Positions 44,106 through 53,721 of a DNA stretch of 64,000 bases are shown here, piece after piece; within the stretch, counting starts at the first letter, position 1, and every line of letters begins with the position of its first letter. The stretch lies in the NCBI RefSeq assembly GCF_012849375.1, contig NZ_CP051684.1:5890001-5954000 (forward strand). Direction: 5' to 3'. Source of the stretch: Duganella dendranthematis (GTDB lineage: Bacteria > Pseudomonadota > Gammaproteobacteria > Burkholderiales > Burkholderiaceae_D). Position numbers and translations under genes: made by a program. The notes beneath the pieces were generated by a model. The model saw nothing but the letters and a program-made list of their open reading frames with translations, did not search any database and was not told the origin of the DNA.

Positions 44106-45716
44106 TCACTCCCACTCAATGGTCGCAGGTGGCTTGCCGGAAATGTCATAAACAACACGGTTGATACCGCGCACTTCATTAATGATGCGGTTGCTTACCT
44201 TCCCCAAGAGCGAGTGCGGCAGGTGTGCCCAGTGCGCCGTCATGAAGTCTTGCGTCTGCACGGCGCGCAACGCCACCACGTATTCATAGGTGCGGCCATC
44301 GCCCATCACGCCCACCGATTTGACCGGCAGGAACACGGCGAACGCTTGCGAGGTGGCGTCGTACCAGTTCTTCGGCACGGCATCCTGGTCGAAGCCCGGC
44401 ACGATGGTCGCTTCGTACGGGGTGTTGCGCAGTTCTTCGATGAAGATGGCGTCGGCCTGGCGCAGCAGGTCGGCGTATTCCTTCTTCACTTCACCCAGGA
44501 TGCGCACGCCCAGGCCCGGACCTGGGAATGGATGACGGTAGACCATGTCATGCGGCAGGCCCAACGCGACGCCCAGCTTGCGCACTTCGTCCTTGAACAG
44601 TTCGCGCAGCGGTTCCAGCAGCGACAGTTTCATGTGCTCCGGCAGGCCGCCGACGTTGTGGTGCGACTTGATGGTCTGGCCCTTCTTGCCCTTGCCGGCC
44701 GACTCGATCACGTCCGGGTAGATGGTGCCCTGCGCCAGCCATTTGGCGTTGACCAGCTTGCCCGATTCCTTGTCGAACACTTCGACGAATTCGCGGCCGA
44801 TGATCTTGCGCTTCTGCTCCGGGTCGCTGACGCCGGCCAGGTGGCCCATGAACTGATCTTCCGCATCGACGCGGATGACTTTGACGCCCAGGTTGTTGGC
44901 GAACATGTCCATGACCATCTTGCCTTCGTTCAGGCGCAGCAGGCCGTGGTCGACGAACACGCAGGTCAGCTGGTCGCCGATGGCGCGGTGGATCAGCGCC
45001 GCCGCCACCGACGAATCGACGCCGCCCGACAGGCCCAGGATCACCTCATCGGTGCCGACTTGCGCGCGGATTTTCTCGACGGCTTCCGAGATGTAGTCCG
45101 GCATGTTCCAGTCCGATTTGCAGCCGCAGATTTCATGCACGAAGCGGCTCAGCATGACCTTGCCCTGCTCGGTGTGGGTCACTTCCGGGTGCCACTGCAC
45201 GCCGTAGAAGCTTTTCTCTTCGTTGGCCATGGCGGCGATCGGGCACGACGGCGTGTCGCCCATCAGCACGAAGCCTGGCGGCATGTCCAGCACCTTGTCG
45301 CCGTGGCTCATCCAGACCTTTTGCATGCCATGGCCTTCTTCGGTGACGAAGTCGACGATACCGTCCAGCAGACGGGTGTGGTTGCGCGCGCGCACTTCGG
45401 CGTAACCGAATTCGCGCACTTTGCCGTTCTCTACCTTGCCGCCCAGTTGGGCCGCCATGGTTTGCATGCCGTAGCAGATGCCCAGTACCGGCACGCCCAG
45501 GTCGAACACGGCGTCCGGCGCGCGTGGCGCATCGCCTTCCAGCGTCGAGCTGTGGCTGCCCGACAGGATCACGCCGGCGGCGCCGTAGTTGCGCACGAAT
45601 TCGTCGCTGACGTCATACGGATACACTTCCGAGAACACGCCGGCATCGCGCACGCGGCGCGCGATCAGCTGGGTCACTTGGGAACCGAAATCGAGAATGA
45701 GGATTTTAGAGTGCAT
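44106..45716 (-). CDS. guaA: GMP synthase (glutamine-hydrolysing)
   Basis: A 536-residue cytosolic enzyme converting XMP, ATP and glutamine to GMP. The N-terminal class I amidotransferase has the nucleophile in GICYGMQ and the His/Glu of QWHPEVTHT. The ATP-pyrophosphatase has the PP-loop [10 protein letters not shown] near residue 230, and the C-terminal dimerisation domain ends KPPATIEWE as in other GuaA proteins. It lies downstream of guaB on the same strand, with a terminator-like hairpin between them, so part of its expression may depend on read-through or its own promoter. Confidence 0.97.
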   Translation of the reverse strand: MHSKILILDFGSQVTQLIARRVRDAGVFSEVYPYDVSDEFVRNYGAAGVILSGSHSSTLEGDAPRAPDAVFDLGVPVLGICYGMQTMAAQLGGKVENGKVREFGYAEVRARNHTRLLDGIVDFVTEEGHGMQKVWMSHGDKVLDMPPGFVLMGDTPSCPIAAMANEEKSFYGVQWHPEVTHTEQGKVMLSRFVHEICGCKSDWNMPDYISEAVEKIRAQVGTDEVILGLSGGVDSSVAAALIHRAIGDQLTCVFVDHGLLRLNEGKMVMDMFANNLGVKVIRVDAEDQFMGHLAGVSDPEQKRKIIGREFVEVFDKESGKLVNAKWLAQGTIYPDVIESAGKGKKGQTIKSHHNVGGLPEHMKLSLLEPLRELFKDEVRKLGVALGLPHDMVYRHPFPGPGLGVRILGEVKKEYADLLRQADAIFIEELRNTPYEATIVPGFDQDAVPKNWYDATSQAFAVFLPVKSVGVMGDGRTYEYVVALRAVQTQDFMTAHWAHLPHSLLGKVSNRIINEVRGINRVVYDISGKPPATIEWE

Positions 45717-45741
45717 GGAGTTTGAACCAGGTTGAATATAG

Positions 45742-45767
45742 AAAAACGCCGGCGTCGGCCGGCGTTT
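45742..45767 (-). terminator. Hairpin between guaB and guaA
   Basis: AAACGCCGGC and GCCGGCGTTT pair perfectly (10 bp, loop GTCG), and on the minus strand a TTTTT run follows. It lies in the 59-base gap after guaB and before guaA, so it would attenuate transcription into guaA. Confidence 0.75.
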
Positions 45768-45775
45768 GCAAGGTC

Positions 45776-47499
<1,724 letters not shown>

Positions 47500-47521
47500 C
47501 AAAAAGGCCGCCCTAAGGCGG
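47500..47521 (-). terminator. Weak terminator, minus strand
   Basis: CCGCC and GGCGG (47508-47512, 47517-47521) form a five-pair stem with a four-base loop, followed on the minus strand by GG-CC and a TTTTT run. It could end transcription of the PEP-CTERM gene at 47686-48222. Confidence 0.5.
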
Positions 47522-47552
47522 TAATGCCGTTCAGTTGAGCTGAAATTTCACA

Positions 47553-47635
47553 TCGCCATTCCCACGACAGCGGGATCCATCGCACGTCTGCCAGACAAAC
47601 GCGGTATGGGTTCCCGCTTTCGCGGAAACGACGTC
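47553..47635. repeat. Paired inverted intergenic repeat (REP/MITE-like)
   Basis: Two imperfect inverted copies of a motif of the type ATTCCCGC-n-GCGGGA occur: copy one at 47555-47580 (CCATTCCCACGACAGCGGGA) and its inverse at 47605-47632 (TTCCCGCTTTCGCGGAAACG). About 19 of 26 positions match. The short motif with CCCGC(T)TTCGCGG resembles intergenic repeats scattered in many proteobacterial genomes. The intervening 25 bases carry another small palindrome (GTCTG/CAGAC). Confidence 0.55.
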
Positions 47636-47685
47636 GCTTAACTGTACGAGATTAGCCTTTAGGCGGCCTGTCGACGTGCGGTAGC

Positions 47686-48222
47686 TTATGAACGCTGGCG
47701 CCGGCGAGCTATTGCACCAACCAGACCCAGGCCGACCAACAACATGGCGTACGGTTCTGGCTCGGGTACAGCCGAGATATTCAGCACCACCTTGGTGTTT
47801 GAATTAAAAGAAAGGCTTTGCCAATTGATTGCAAGGACATTGCCGAAGACGGAAAAGTTGCTCACGCCGAAACCAACCATATTCGTGCTGCCATCAAGGG
47901 TGTAGCTGGAAAAGTTCTTGGTGAAATTCGTCAGGATCAAACCGTTGAAAACGGCCGGGCTCCAGAAAGTATCGGGCGTAAAGTGATCCGCGATGATTTG
48001 CGTATCAGTGATTCGCAGTTGAAAGTTACCTTGAGGATCCGTGAAGACATCGGATGTCCCTACCACTATGGTGCCGAAATCATTGTAGTGAGACGCGGTG
48101 TCCGGATAGTAGTAGGTAGCGTTAATTGTGTCGCCGTTAGCCCCGGCAAACGCAGAGTTCATCCAGAATCCAGCAACTAAGATGGACACTGCGGCCGTAC
48201 GTAATACTTTTAAGAAATTCAT
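47686..48222 (-). CDS. PEP-CTERM sorting domain protein
   Basis: A 178-residue exported protein. ATG 48222 follows AGGGGTG and begins a signal peptide (FLKVLRTAAVSILVAGFWMNSAFAG). The body is a beta-rich domain of unknown function with few charged residues (TINATYYYPDTASHYNDFG). The C terminus is a PEP-CTERM signal: VPEPEPYAMLLVGLGLVG then ARRRQRS. It would be cut and anchored or released by an exosortase; none is in the window. A second PEP-CTERM gene lies 1.1 kb away on the same strand. Confidence 0.87.
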   Translation of the reverse strand: MNFLKVLRTAAVSILVAGFWMNSAFAGANGDTINATYYYPDTASHYNDFGTIVVGTSDVFTDPQGNFQLRITDTQIIADHFTPDTFWSPAVFNGLILTNFTKNFSSYTLDGSTNMVGFGVSNFSVFGNVLAINWQSLSFNSNTKVVLNISAVPEPEPYAMLLVGLGLVGAIARRRQRS

Positions 48223-48598
48223 GATCACCCCTATTGGTTAAATTTATTGAATATGCGTCGGATCCCCTGCGACGCGCAATCAAGATATCACCTTGGCAAT
48301 TTGAATTCAATATTCATAACTTTTTTATTGCATTCCACAGCATTCCCGGCCGAGACAGTGTCGATCGAACAACGATCTGAGTACATTGGCTGCTGTTCGC
48401 CGTCACCGCACCACCGACACGCCGGCGTCACGAAATTCCTGCGGGACGCTGTCGCACGGACCATGCCGAAACAGGCGGTACGTGAACCTAAGACTCACCG
48501 TACCTTCGCCGGCTAGCCTTCCATTTTAATAGTAAATAGCTATCATGCATTACAACAAAATGCGTAATAATATTTACAATATAATTTAGAGGCCCGCT
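48223..48598. other. AT-rich intergenic region
   Basis: About 375 bases with no convincing gene; an open frame at 48247-48516 lacks a ribosome site. A GCGTCG/CGACGC hairpin occurs near 48255-48275. The ends should hold divergent promoters for the PEP-CTERM gene (minus) and the small protein at 48599 (plus); AT-rich tracts at 48300-48330 and 48525-48590 fit this. Confidence 0.4.
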
Positions 48599-48859
48599 AT
48601 GCCCCAAGTTATCCAGGAAACGTACAGAGGATGGGAGGTCACCATTCGATGCAGCCATATCGCAAGCAAGGTCGCGCACCCGTCGCGCTACACCGCTATT
48701 GCTGAAGCTGAACTGCTGCCAGGAGAGAATCCGGGCGACTGGGTCGACTCCAGAATGCAGGTATTGAGCACGGGGGGACGAAGTTTCCCAACCGGCGATG
48801 GATGCATCAGCATCCTGCTCGACGAGACGAAGCAACTGATTGATGCATTGCGTCGCTAA
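48599..48859 (+). CDS. Small uncharacterised protein, 86 aa
   Basis: A compact hydrophilic protein from ATG 48599 with AGAGG seven bases upstream. It has a strand-rich start (MPQVIQETYRGWEVTIRCSH), an acidic middle and a helical end (ISILLDETKQLIDALRR). The pattern is typical of small conserved hypotheticals in Oxalobacteraceae; I do not know a function. No signal peptide or membrane helix. It stands alone between AT-rich promoter DNA and a minus-strand small gene. Confidence 0.65.
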   Translation: MPQVIQETYRGWEVTIRCSHIASKVAHPSRYTAIAEAELLPGENPGDWVDSRMQVLSTGGRSFPTGDGCISILLDETKQLIDALRR

Positions 48860-48941
48860 CTAGACCAGCTTCTTTTATTCTATCGACGGCGCGGCATTTT
48901 GGCCTTGTCAGGCGCAACGCGCGGCGACGCCGATCCACGTG

Positions 48942-49157
48942 TCAGCCGATGGTGAACGGCTCGCCCTCGTCTTCGGTGTAACGCACCGGGCCAAGTTTGT
49001 TCTTCGAAATCAGCTCGCTTAGCGTCGACGACGCATCGTGCGCGATCTTTTCATGCGCGAAGATCCATTCCACGATCTGCTCTTCGCGCACGCGGGAGGC
49101 GCTGGAAAATTCGAGGGGTTCCGTCTTGTTCTGGTACCAAACGTTGTAAAAGGGCAT
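48942..49157 (-). CDS. Small uncharacterised protein, 71 aa
   Basis: A 71-residue acidic cytosolic protein (MPFYNVWYQNKTEPLEFSS start, TEDEGEPFTIG end) with CAGGAG about eight bases before ATG 49157. The body is predicted helical (SRVREEQIVEWIFAHEKIAH). I recognise no family or function. It is convergent with the 86-residue gene and sits 101 bases before the terminator of the next PEP-CTERM gene. Confidence 0.6.
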   Translation of the reverse strand: MPFYNVWYQNKTEPLEFSSASRVREEQIVEWIFAHEKIAHDASSTLSELISKNKLGPVRYTEDEGEPFTIG

Positions 49158-49257
49158 GCCAATCTCCTGCAGTAATGTGTCCGGTCATTCTATTCAGGTG
49201 ACGCCTCGCCAGTCTACTGCCTAAAGGTAAAGGCTGTGGCCGTACACACATTGGGGC

Positions 49258-49282
49258 AAAAAAAAGCCGCCCTCAGGCGGCT
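49258..49282 (-). terminator. Rho-independent terminator of PEP-CTERM gene
   Basis: AGCCGCC and GGCGGCT (49265-49271, 49276-49282) form a perfect stem with loop CTCA; on the minus strand a run of eight T residues follows. It lies 18 bases after the stop of the PEP-CTERM gene at 49301. Confidence 0.92.
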
Positions 49283-49300
49283 CGTCTGGTGCGCGCTTAC

Positions 49301-49822
49301 TTAGCCGCGGCGCTGGCGGCGACGTGCCACATAGCCCATCATGCCGATGCCCATCAACATCATGACGTAGGTCTGCTCTTCCGGCACGGACGACACCAGC
49401 GCCAGTGCGTAAGAACCTTTGGTGTTGCTACCCGATACCAAGCCCTTGACCTCGATATGATACGGGCCAGCCGCAGTCAACGGCAGATCGTAAGACGTGC
49501 CGTCGCCTGAGTAGGAGACGATCGCCGCGCCGGACGAACCCGACACGCCGCCATACACGGTGTACACCAGACTGGCGATATTGGTCACCTGCGTGCCGTG
49601 CAGGGTCAGGTACAACGGATTGGCCGACGAACTCAGGTACGGGTAAGGTACGGTGAAGTCGATGGTGTCGGTGAACGAGCCCGAGGTGTGATTGAAAATT
49701 TCGGACCAGGGATTGAGTGGATCAGTCGGTATTACCCCCGCATTCACCTGAATGTCGTTGGCCGAGGCGACGCCTGCGGACAGCGCAAACAGAATCGATG
49801 CGAATATCATTTTTGCTTTCAT
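49301..49822 (-). CDS. FxDxA-type PEP-CTERM protein
   Basis: A 173-residue exported protein: signal peptide MIFASILFALSAGVASA, a beta-sandwich body with FNHTSGSFTDTIDFTV, which matches the FxDxA subgroup of PEP-CTERM proteins, and a C-terminal signal in the variant form VPEEQTYVMMLMGIGMMG plus ARRRQRR. The PEEQTY form is common in Oxalobacteraceae and Rhodocyclaceae. The product is presumably anchored via exosortase. It is divergent from the DUF4124 gene over a very AT-rich 235-base region and ends in a strong terminator. Confidence 0.87.
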   Translation of the reverse strand: MKAKMIFASILFALSAGVASANDIQVNAGVIPTDPLNPWSEIFNHTSGSFTDTIDFTVPYPYLSSSANPLYLTLHGTQVTNIASLVYTVYGGVSGSSGAAIVSYSGDGTSYDLPLTAAGPYHIEVKGLVSGSNTKGSYALALVSSVPEEQTYVMMLMGIGMMGYVARRRQRRG

Positions 49823-50057
49823 GAATGCTTCCCCTTTAGATTAAGGACCAGCAGTTCCGCTGGCAGGACAATCTCTTGGCAGAGATGGTTCATCTTAGCC
49901 ATCCTCTTCAATAAGGTGTTGGTCACATTATCGTAATTATAATTAATTTGAAAATAAACAACAGAATTTAACAATTTCTTTGATTTGCAACAATCTTGCT
50001 CCAGTTGACAGTTGCTCGGGATCATGGCGAAATCATAGATCTTCAGGGAGTGCATTT

Positions 50058-50546
50058 ATGAACCATCGTGACATTTTTTATGCAAGCCTCTTGCTGATCG
50101 CCGCACCGCTGGCAATGGCCCAGTACATCTGGGTCGATGACAAAGGCGTCAAGCAACTATCCGACCGCCCTCCACCGCCGAACATCCCCGAAAAACGCAT
50201 CCTGAAGGCGCCCGGCAAGCCGCTGTTCAATCCCTACGCGCCAGCCGAGCCGGAACCCGCCGCCAAGCCAGCGACCACGTCCGGCCCCACCCTGGCCGAG
50301 CGTAATGAGGACTTCAACAAGCGCAAGCTGGAAGACGCCGAAGCCGCCCAGCGCGCCGCCGCCGAGGCCCGCAACAAGGCCCAGCAAGCCGCCAATTGCG
50401 ACGCCGCCCGCAAGAATCAGCAGGCGATCGACCAGGGCGTGCGCCTCAGCAGTTTCGATAAAAATGGCGAACGCAGCTATATGGACGATGCCCAGCGCGA
50501 AGATTTGCGTAAAAACACGCAAAAAGTGTTAGCCGAATGCAAATAA
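50058..50546 (+). CDS. DUF4124 domain-containing exported protein
   Basis: A 162-residue protein with GGGAG nine bases before ATG 50058 and a signal peptide ending PLAMAQ. The DUF4124 domain follows at once (YIWVDDKGVKQLSDRPPP), then a Pro-rich linker and a long charged helix (AERNEDFNKRKLEDAEAAQ) likely to form a coiled coil, and a Cys near the end. DUF4124 proteins are periplasmic and of unknown role. The start is chosen over an upstream frame extension that has no signal character. Confidence 0.82.
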   Translation: MNHRDIFYASLLLIAAPLAMAQYIWVDDKGVKQLSDRPPPPNIPEKRILKAPGKPLFNPYAPAEPEPAAKPATTSGPTLAERNEDFNKRKLEDAEAAQRAAAEARNKAQQAANCDAARKNQQAIDQGVRLSSFDKNGERSYMDDAQREDLRKNTQKVLAECK

Positions 50547-50575
50547 CTACGCTTACTTTCGGCTATCCTGCCGTA

Positions 50576-50589
50576 TGATATCGCTATCA
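50576..50589 (+). promoter_or_regulatory. GntR operator candidate, site 1
   Basis: TGATATCGCTATCA, a near-palindrome 32 bases before ATG 50622 of the repressor gene. It shares the consensus TGWTANCGCTATCA with sites at 51737 and 52271. Expected for autoregulation by a LacI-type protein. Confidence 0.6.
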
Positions 50590-50621
50590 GTATCAATATC
50601 AACATTAATCAAGTGTCATCA

Positions 50622-51650
50622 ATGACGAAGACTCAAGCGGGCAAGAGCCGCGCCAGTGGCCGCATCACGCTGGCGATGGTGGCCAACAAGGCCGGGGTGG
50701 CGACCATGACCGCCTCGCGCGCCATTACCCAGCCGGAGATGGTGTCGCAGGCGTTGCGCGACCGGGTGGACAAGGCCGTTGTCGAACTGGGCTATGTACC
50801 CAACCGCGCCGCCCGCGCGCTGGCTTCGTCGCAATCGAAAGTGATCGCGGTGCTGGTGCCGTCGCTGTCCAACGCCGTGTTCACCGAGGTGCTGGCCGGC
50901 ATTCAGGACGCGCTGGACGCCGACGATTACCAGATCCTGATCGGCAACACCCGCTATTCCGACAAGGAAGAGGAAAAGCTGATCAACACCTACCTGCAAT
51001 CGAATCCCGACGGCATGCTATTGTCCGGTCTGAGCCACAGCCCGCGCGTGCAGCAGATGCTGTCCACGCTGCGCATGCCGGTGGTGTCGATGATGGACAT
51101 GTCCAGCGATCCAGATCAACTGACGGTCGGCTTCTCGCAATTCCAGGCCGGCCACGCGATGACGCGCTATCTATTAGACAAAGGCCACAAGCGGATCGGC
51201 TTCATCGGCGCGCAACTGGACGAGCGCACGCTGCGCCGCGCCGAAGGCTACCGCAAGGCGATGCAGGAAGCCGGCCTGGCCGACGTCAAGCTGGAAGTGA
51301 TGGTGGCCGAGCCGTCCACCATCGCCCTCGGTGCCGAGCTGGTGGGCCGCATGCTGGCGCAGGCGCCGGATTGCGACGCCATCTTCTGCTGCAACGACGA
51401 CCTGGCCCACGGCGCCATTTACCAGTGCCAGCGGCGCGGCATCGCGGTGCCGTCGCAGCTGGCCATCTGCGGTTTCAACGATCTGCCCGCCTCGGCGTGG
51501 ATGAATCCGTCGCTGACCACCATCGGCACGCCGCGCTACCGCATCGGCTTCGAGGCCGCCACCCTGCTGCGCTCGGTGATCAAGGGTGACAATCCTGTCA
51601 ATAAGCAGGTGGACCTCGGCTTTACGCTGATGGCGCGCGAAAGCGCTTAG
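50622..51650 (+). CDS. gntR: LacI family repressor, GntR (gluconate) type
   Basis: A 342-residue repressor. The LacI helix-turn-helix is ITLAMVANKAGVATMTASRA and the hinge contains GYVPNRAARALASSQS, as in the gluconate repressor GntR of enteric bacteria; the rest is a sugar-binding periplasmic-type domain. ATG 50622 is preferred over GTG 50613. It precedes gluconokinase by 115 bases. Three matching 14-base sites lie upstream of this gene, of gluconokinase and of the transporter, so its regulon is probably this locus, with gluconate as inducer. Confidence 0.85.
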   Translation: MTKTQAGKSRASGRITLAMVANKAGVATMTASRAITQPEMVSQALRDRVDKAVVELGYVPNRAARALASSQSKVIAVLVPSLSNAVFTEVLAGIQDALDADDYQILIGNTRYSDKEEEKLINTYLQSNPDGMLLSGLSHSPRVQQMLSTLRMPVVSMMDMSSDPDQLTVGFSQFQAGHAMTRYLLDKGHKRIGFIGAQLDERTLRRAEGYRKAMQEAGLADVKLEVMVAEPSTIALGAELVGRMLAQAPDCDAIFCCNDDLAHGAIYQCQRRGIAVPSQLAICGFNDLPASAWMNPSLTTIGTPRYRIGFEAATLLRSVIKGDNPVNKQVDLGFTLMARESA

Positions 51651-51736
51651 CTGCTGCCTGGCCCATGCATTGCTGCTGCGGCGCAGCATCGATATTCCTT
51701 TACAATTTTTCCAATTTGTCTAAACTCGCTGGAAAC

Positions 51737-51750
51737 TGTTAGCGCTATCA
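51737..51750 (+). promoter_or_regulatory. GntR operator candidate, site 2
   Basis: TGTTAGCGCTATCA, 15 bases before ATG 51766 of the gluconokinase gene, close to the promoter. Matches site 1 in 12 of 14 positions. Confidence 0.65.
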
Positions 51751-51765
51751 TGCATTTGCAAATCA

Positions 51766-52269
51766 ATGACTAATCAAAGACAAACTCGCTGGGTGGTAAT
51801 GGGCGTCAGCGGCTGCGGCAAGAGTTCGGTTGGGCTGCAGCTGGCCGGCGCGCTGGACGTGCCCTTCCTGGAGGGCGACACCTACCATTCTTACGCCAAC
51901 GTCGCCAAAATGACGGCTGGCGTGCCACTGACCGACAGCGACCGCGCCGATTGGCTGCAAGCGCTGCACCAGCAGATCCGCGACGCCCGCCTGAAAGACA
52001 GTGGACTGGTGCTGTCCTGCTCGTCGCTGAAGCGCCGCTACCGCGACCTGTTGCGCAGCGCCGATCCAGCGTTGCGCTTTGCGCACCTGGCCGGACCGCG
52101 CGAGCTGATTGCCAGCCGCATGGCCGCACGCAAGGATCACTACATGCCGACCACGCTGCTGGACAGCCAGCTGGCCGCGCTGGAGCCGCTGCAGGAGGAC
52201 GAAGCCGGCATCGTGCTCGACATCGGCAAGCCGCCGGCCGAGCTGGTCCAACAGATTTTGCACATATGA
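51766..52269 (+). CDS. gntK: Gluconokinase
   Basis: A 167-residue cytosolic kinase of the GntK type. The P-loop GVSGCGKS is at residues 13-20, then FLEGDTYHSYANVAKMTAGVPLTD (split over two strands) supplies the gluconate site, and SCSSLKRRYRDLLR and FAHL follow the family pattern. It makes 6-phosphogluconate from gluconate and ATP, feeding the Entner-Doudoroff or pentose phosphate pathway. Length is normal. It sits between its repressor and a sugar transporter followed by a GH94 phosphorylase, so its gluconate may come from cellobionate. Confidence 0.93.
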   Translation: MTNQRQTRWVVMGVSGCGKSSVGLQLAGALDVPFLEGDTYHSYANVAKMTAGVPLTDSDRADWLQALHQQIRDARLKDSGLVLSCSSLKRRYRDLLRSADPALRFAHLAGPRELIASRMAARKDHYMPTTLLDSQLAALEPLQEDEAGIVLDIGKPPAELVQQILHI

Positions 52270-52270
52270 T

Positions 52271-52284
52271 AGTTACCGCTATCA
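52271..52284 (+). promoter_or_regulatory. GntR operator candidate, site 3
   Basis: AGTTACCGCTATCA just after the gluconokinase stop and 82 bases before the transporter start. With the preceding TGAT it forms the longer palindrome TGATAGTTACCGCTATCA (52267-52284). It would control the transporter, GH94 and GH3 genes. Confidence 0.55.
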
Positions 52285-52365
52285 AAAACAGGCTCTCTCC
52301 GGAACGGCAACCCGTTCCGTTCAGGCAGTGATAACCTTGCTGCCTGCTTTTACATGCGCTTGACG

Positions 52366-53709
52366 ATGACAGTGAACAAACAACTGACCTGGCGGGAAAA
52401 AATCAGCTACGGCGTGGCCGATATGGGATTCAATTTCTATTGGACCAACATCGCCACCTTCCTGCTGATTTATTACACCGACGTGTTCGGCATTTCTGCC
52501 GCCGCCGCCGCGTCGATGATGTTCATGATCAAAATCATCAACGCCTTTACCGATCCAATGATCGGCGCCGCCGCTGACCGCACCAGCACGCGCTGGGGCA
52601 AGTTCCGCCCCTACCTGATCTGGGTGCCGCTGCCGCTGGCCTGCGCCGCCGTGCTTACCTACACCACGCCCGACCTGTCGGCGGACGGCAAGATCATCTG
52701 GGCCTACGGCAGCTACCTGGCCATGATGGTCTGCTACACCTGCATCAACATCCCGTACAACGCGCTGTCCGGCGTACTGTCGGCCGATCCGCAGGAACGC
52801 TCCACCGTCAACGGCCTCCGCTTCATCTTCGCCTTCGCCGGCGGCACTGTGGTGACGGCGGCCACGCCGGCGCTGGTGCACTGGCTGGGCGGCGGCAACG
52901 ATAAACTGGGCTGGCAGCTCACCATGCTGACCTGGAGCGTATTCGCCTCGCTGCTGTTCGTGCTGACTTTCCTGAACACGCGCGAGCGCATCGTCCCGGT
53001 CTCCACCCAGCAGAGCAACGTCTGGCAGGACGTCCGCGACCTGTCGCAGAACCGTCCCTGGGTGGCGCTGTTTTTCCTGGCGCTGATTATCATGATCACT
53101 ATCACGCTGCGCACCAGCAGCGCGGCCTACTACTTCAAGTACGTGGTGCAGCGGCCGGAGTTGATGGCGACCTTTGTGCCGGCCTATATGCTGTCGGCCG
53201 CCGCCGGCGCCTCGCTCACGCCGCTGATGACGCGCTTCGTCGACAAGAAGAAGCTGATGATGATACTGATGACGATTACCGCCGTGCTGTCGTCGGCCTT
53301 CTTCTTCGTGCCGAAGGACCAGGTGTGGCTGATGTTCGCGTTGCAGATCGGCATGGGCCTGGCGCTCGGCCCCAAGTCGCCGCTGGCCTTCTCGATGTAC
53401 GCCGACACCGCCGACTACAACGAATGGCGCACCGGCCGCCGCGCCACCGCCATGACCTTCGCCGCAGCCACCTTCTCGCAGAAGCTCGGCACCGCGATTG
53501 CGGTGGCGGTCATCGGCTCGATCTTCACCCAGTTGGGCTATGTCGCCAACGCCGTGCAAAGCGCCGGCTCGCAGGCGGGTATTGTGTGGCTGATGTCCTT
53601 TATTCCGGCCGCCTTCGCGCTGCTTGCGGTAGCCGTGATGTTCTTCTATAACCTCGATAACAACAAGCTGCTGCAGATCCAGGCCGATCTGGACGCGCGC
53701 AAGATCTGA
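52366..53709 (+). CDS. GPH (glycoside-pentoside-hexuronide) family sugar transporter
   Basis: A 447-residue inner-membrane symporter of the GPH/MFS family. It opens LTWREKISYGVADMGFNFYW, has DPMIGAAADRTSTRWGKFRPYL, the loop signature of the family, and about twelve membrane helices; an amphipathic motif (YADTADYNEWRTGRRATA) lies before helix 10. ATG 52366 is used, with ATG 52354 possible. GPH proteins bring in oligosaccharides or glycosides with a cation. As the next gene is a GH94 phosphorylase six to twelve bases downstream, it probably imports the phosphorylase substrate, here inferred as cellobionate. Confidence 0.88.
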   Translation: MTVNKQLTWREKISYGVADMGFNFYWTNIATFLLIYYTDVFGISAAAAASMMFMIKIINAFTDPMIGAAADRTSTRWGKFRPYLIWVPLPLACAAVLTYTTPDLSADGKIIWAYGSYLAMMVCYTCINIPYNALSGVLSADPQERSTVNGLRFIFAFAGGTVVTAATPALVHWLGGGNDKLGWQLTMLTWSVFASLLFVLTFLNTRERIVPVSTQQSNVWQDVRDLSQNRPWVALFFLALIIMITITLRTSSAAYYFKYVVQRPELMATFVPAYMLSAAAGASLTPLMTRFVDKKKLMMILMTITAVLSSAFFFVPKDQVWLMFALQIGMGLALGPKSPLAFSMYADTADYNEWRTGRRATAMTFAAATFSQKLGTAIAVAVIGSIFTQLGYVANAVQSAGSQAGIVWLMSFIPAAFALLAVAVMFFYNLDNNKLLQIQADLDARKI

Positions 53710-53721
53710 CGGAGAGTGATG

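Noticed and set aside
44214..45725. 503-codon plus-strand frame opposite guaA, and a similar one opposite guaB
   Set aside because: Long antisense frames are expected opposite GC-rich genes; both are His/Gln/Arg-rich shadows of well-recognised enzymes.
47520..47700. Minus-strand codons ending GDVKFQLN that look like the tail of a lost gene
   Set aside because: No start codon or ribosome site; the apparent coding sense coincides with the inverted intergenic repeat at 47553-47635.
48543..48555. GCTATCATGCATT shared with the gntK operator region (51744-51756)
   Set aside because: The 48543 copy lacks the other half of the operator palindrome and is not near a sugar gene; probably chance.
48488..48835. 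115-codon minus-strand open frame
   Set aside because: It lies opposite the 86-residue gene at 48599, which has a better ribosome site and composition; codon pattern fits the plus strand.
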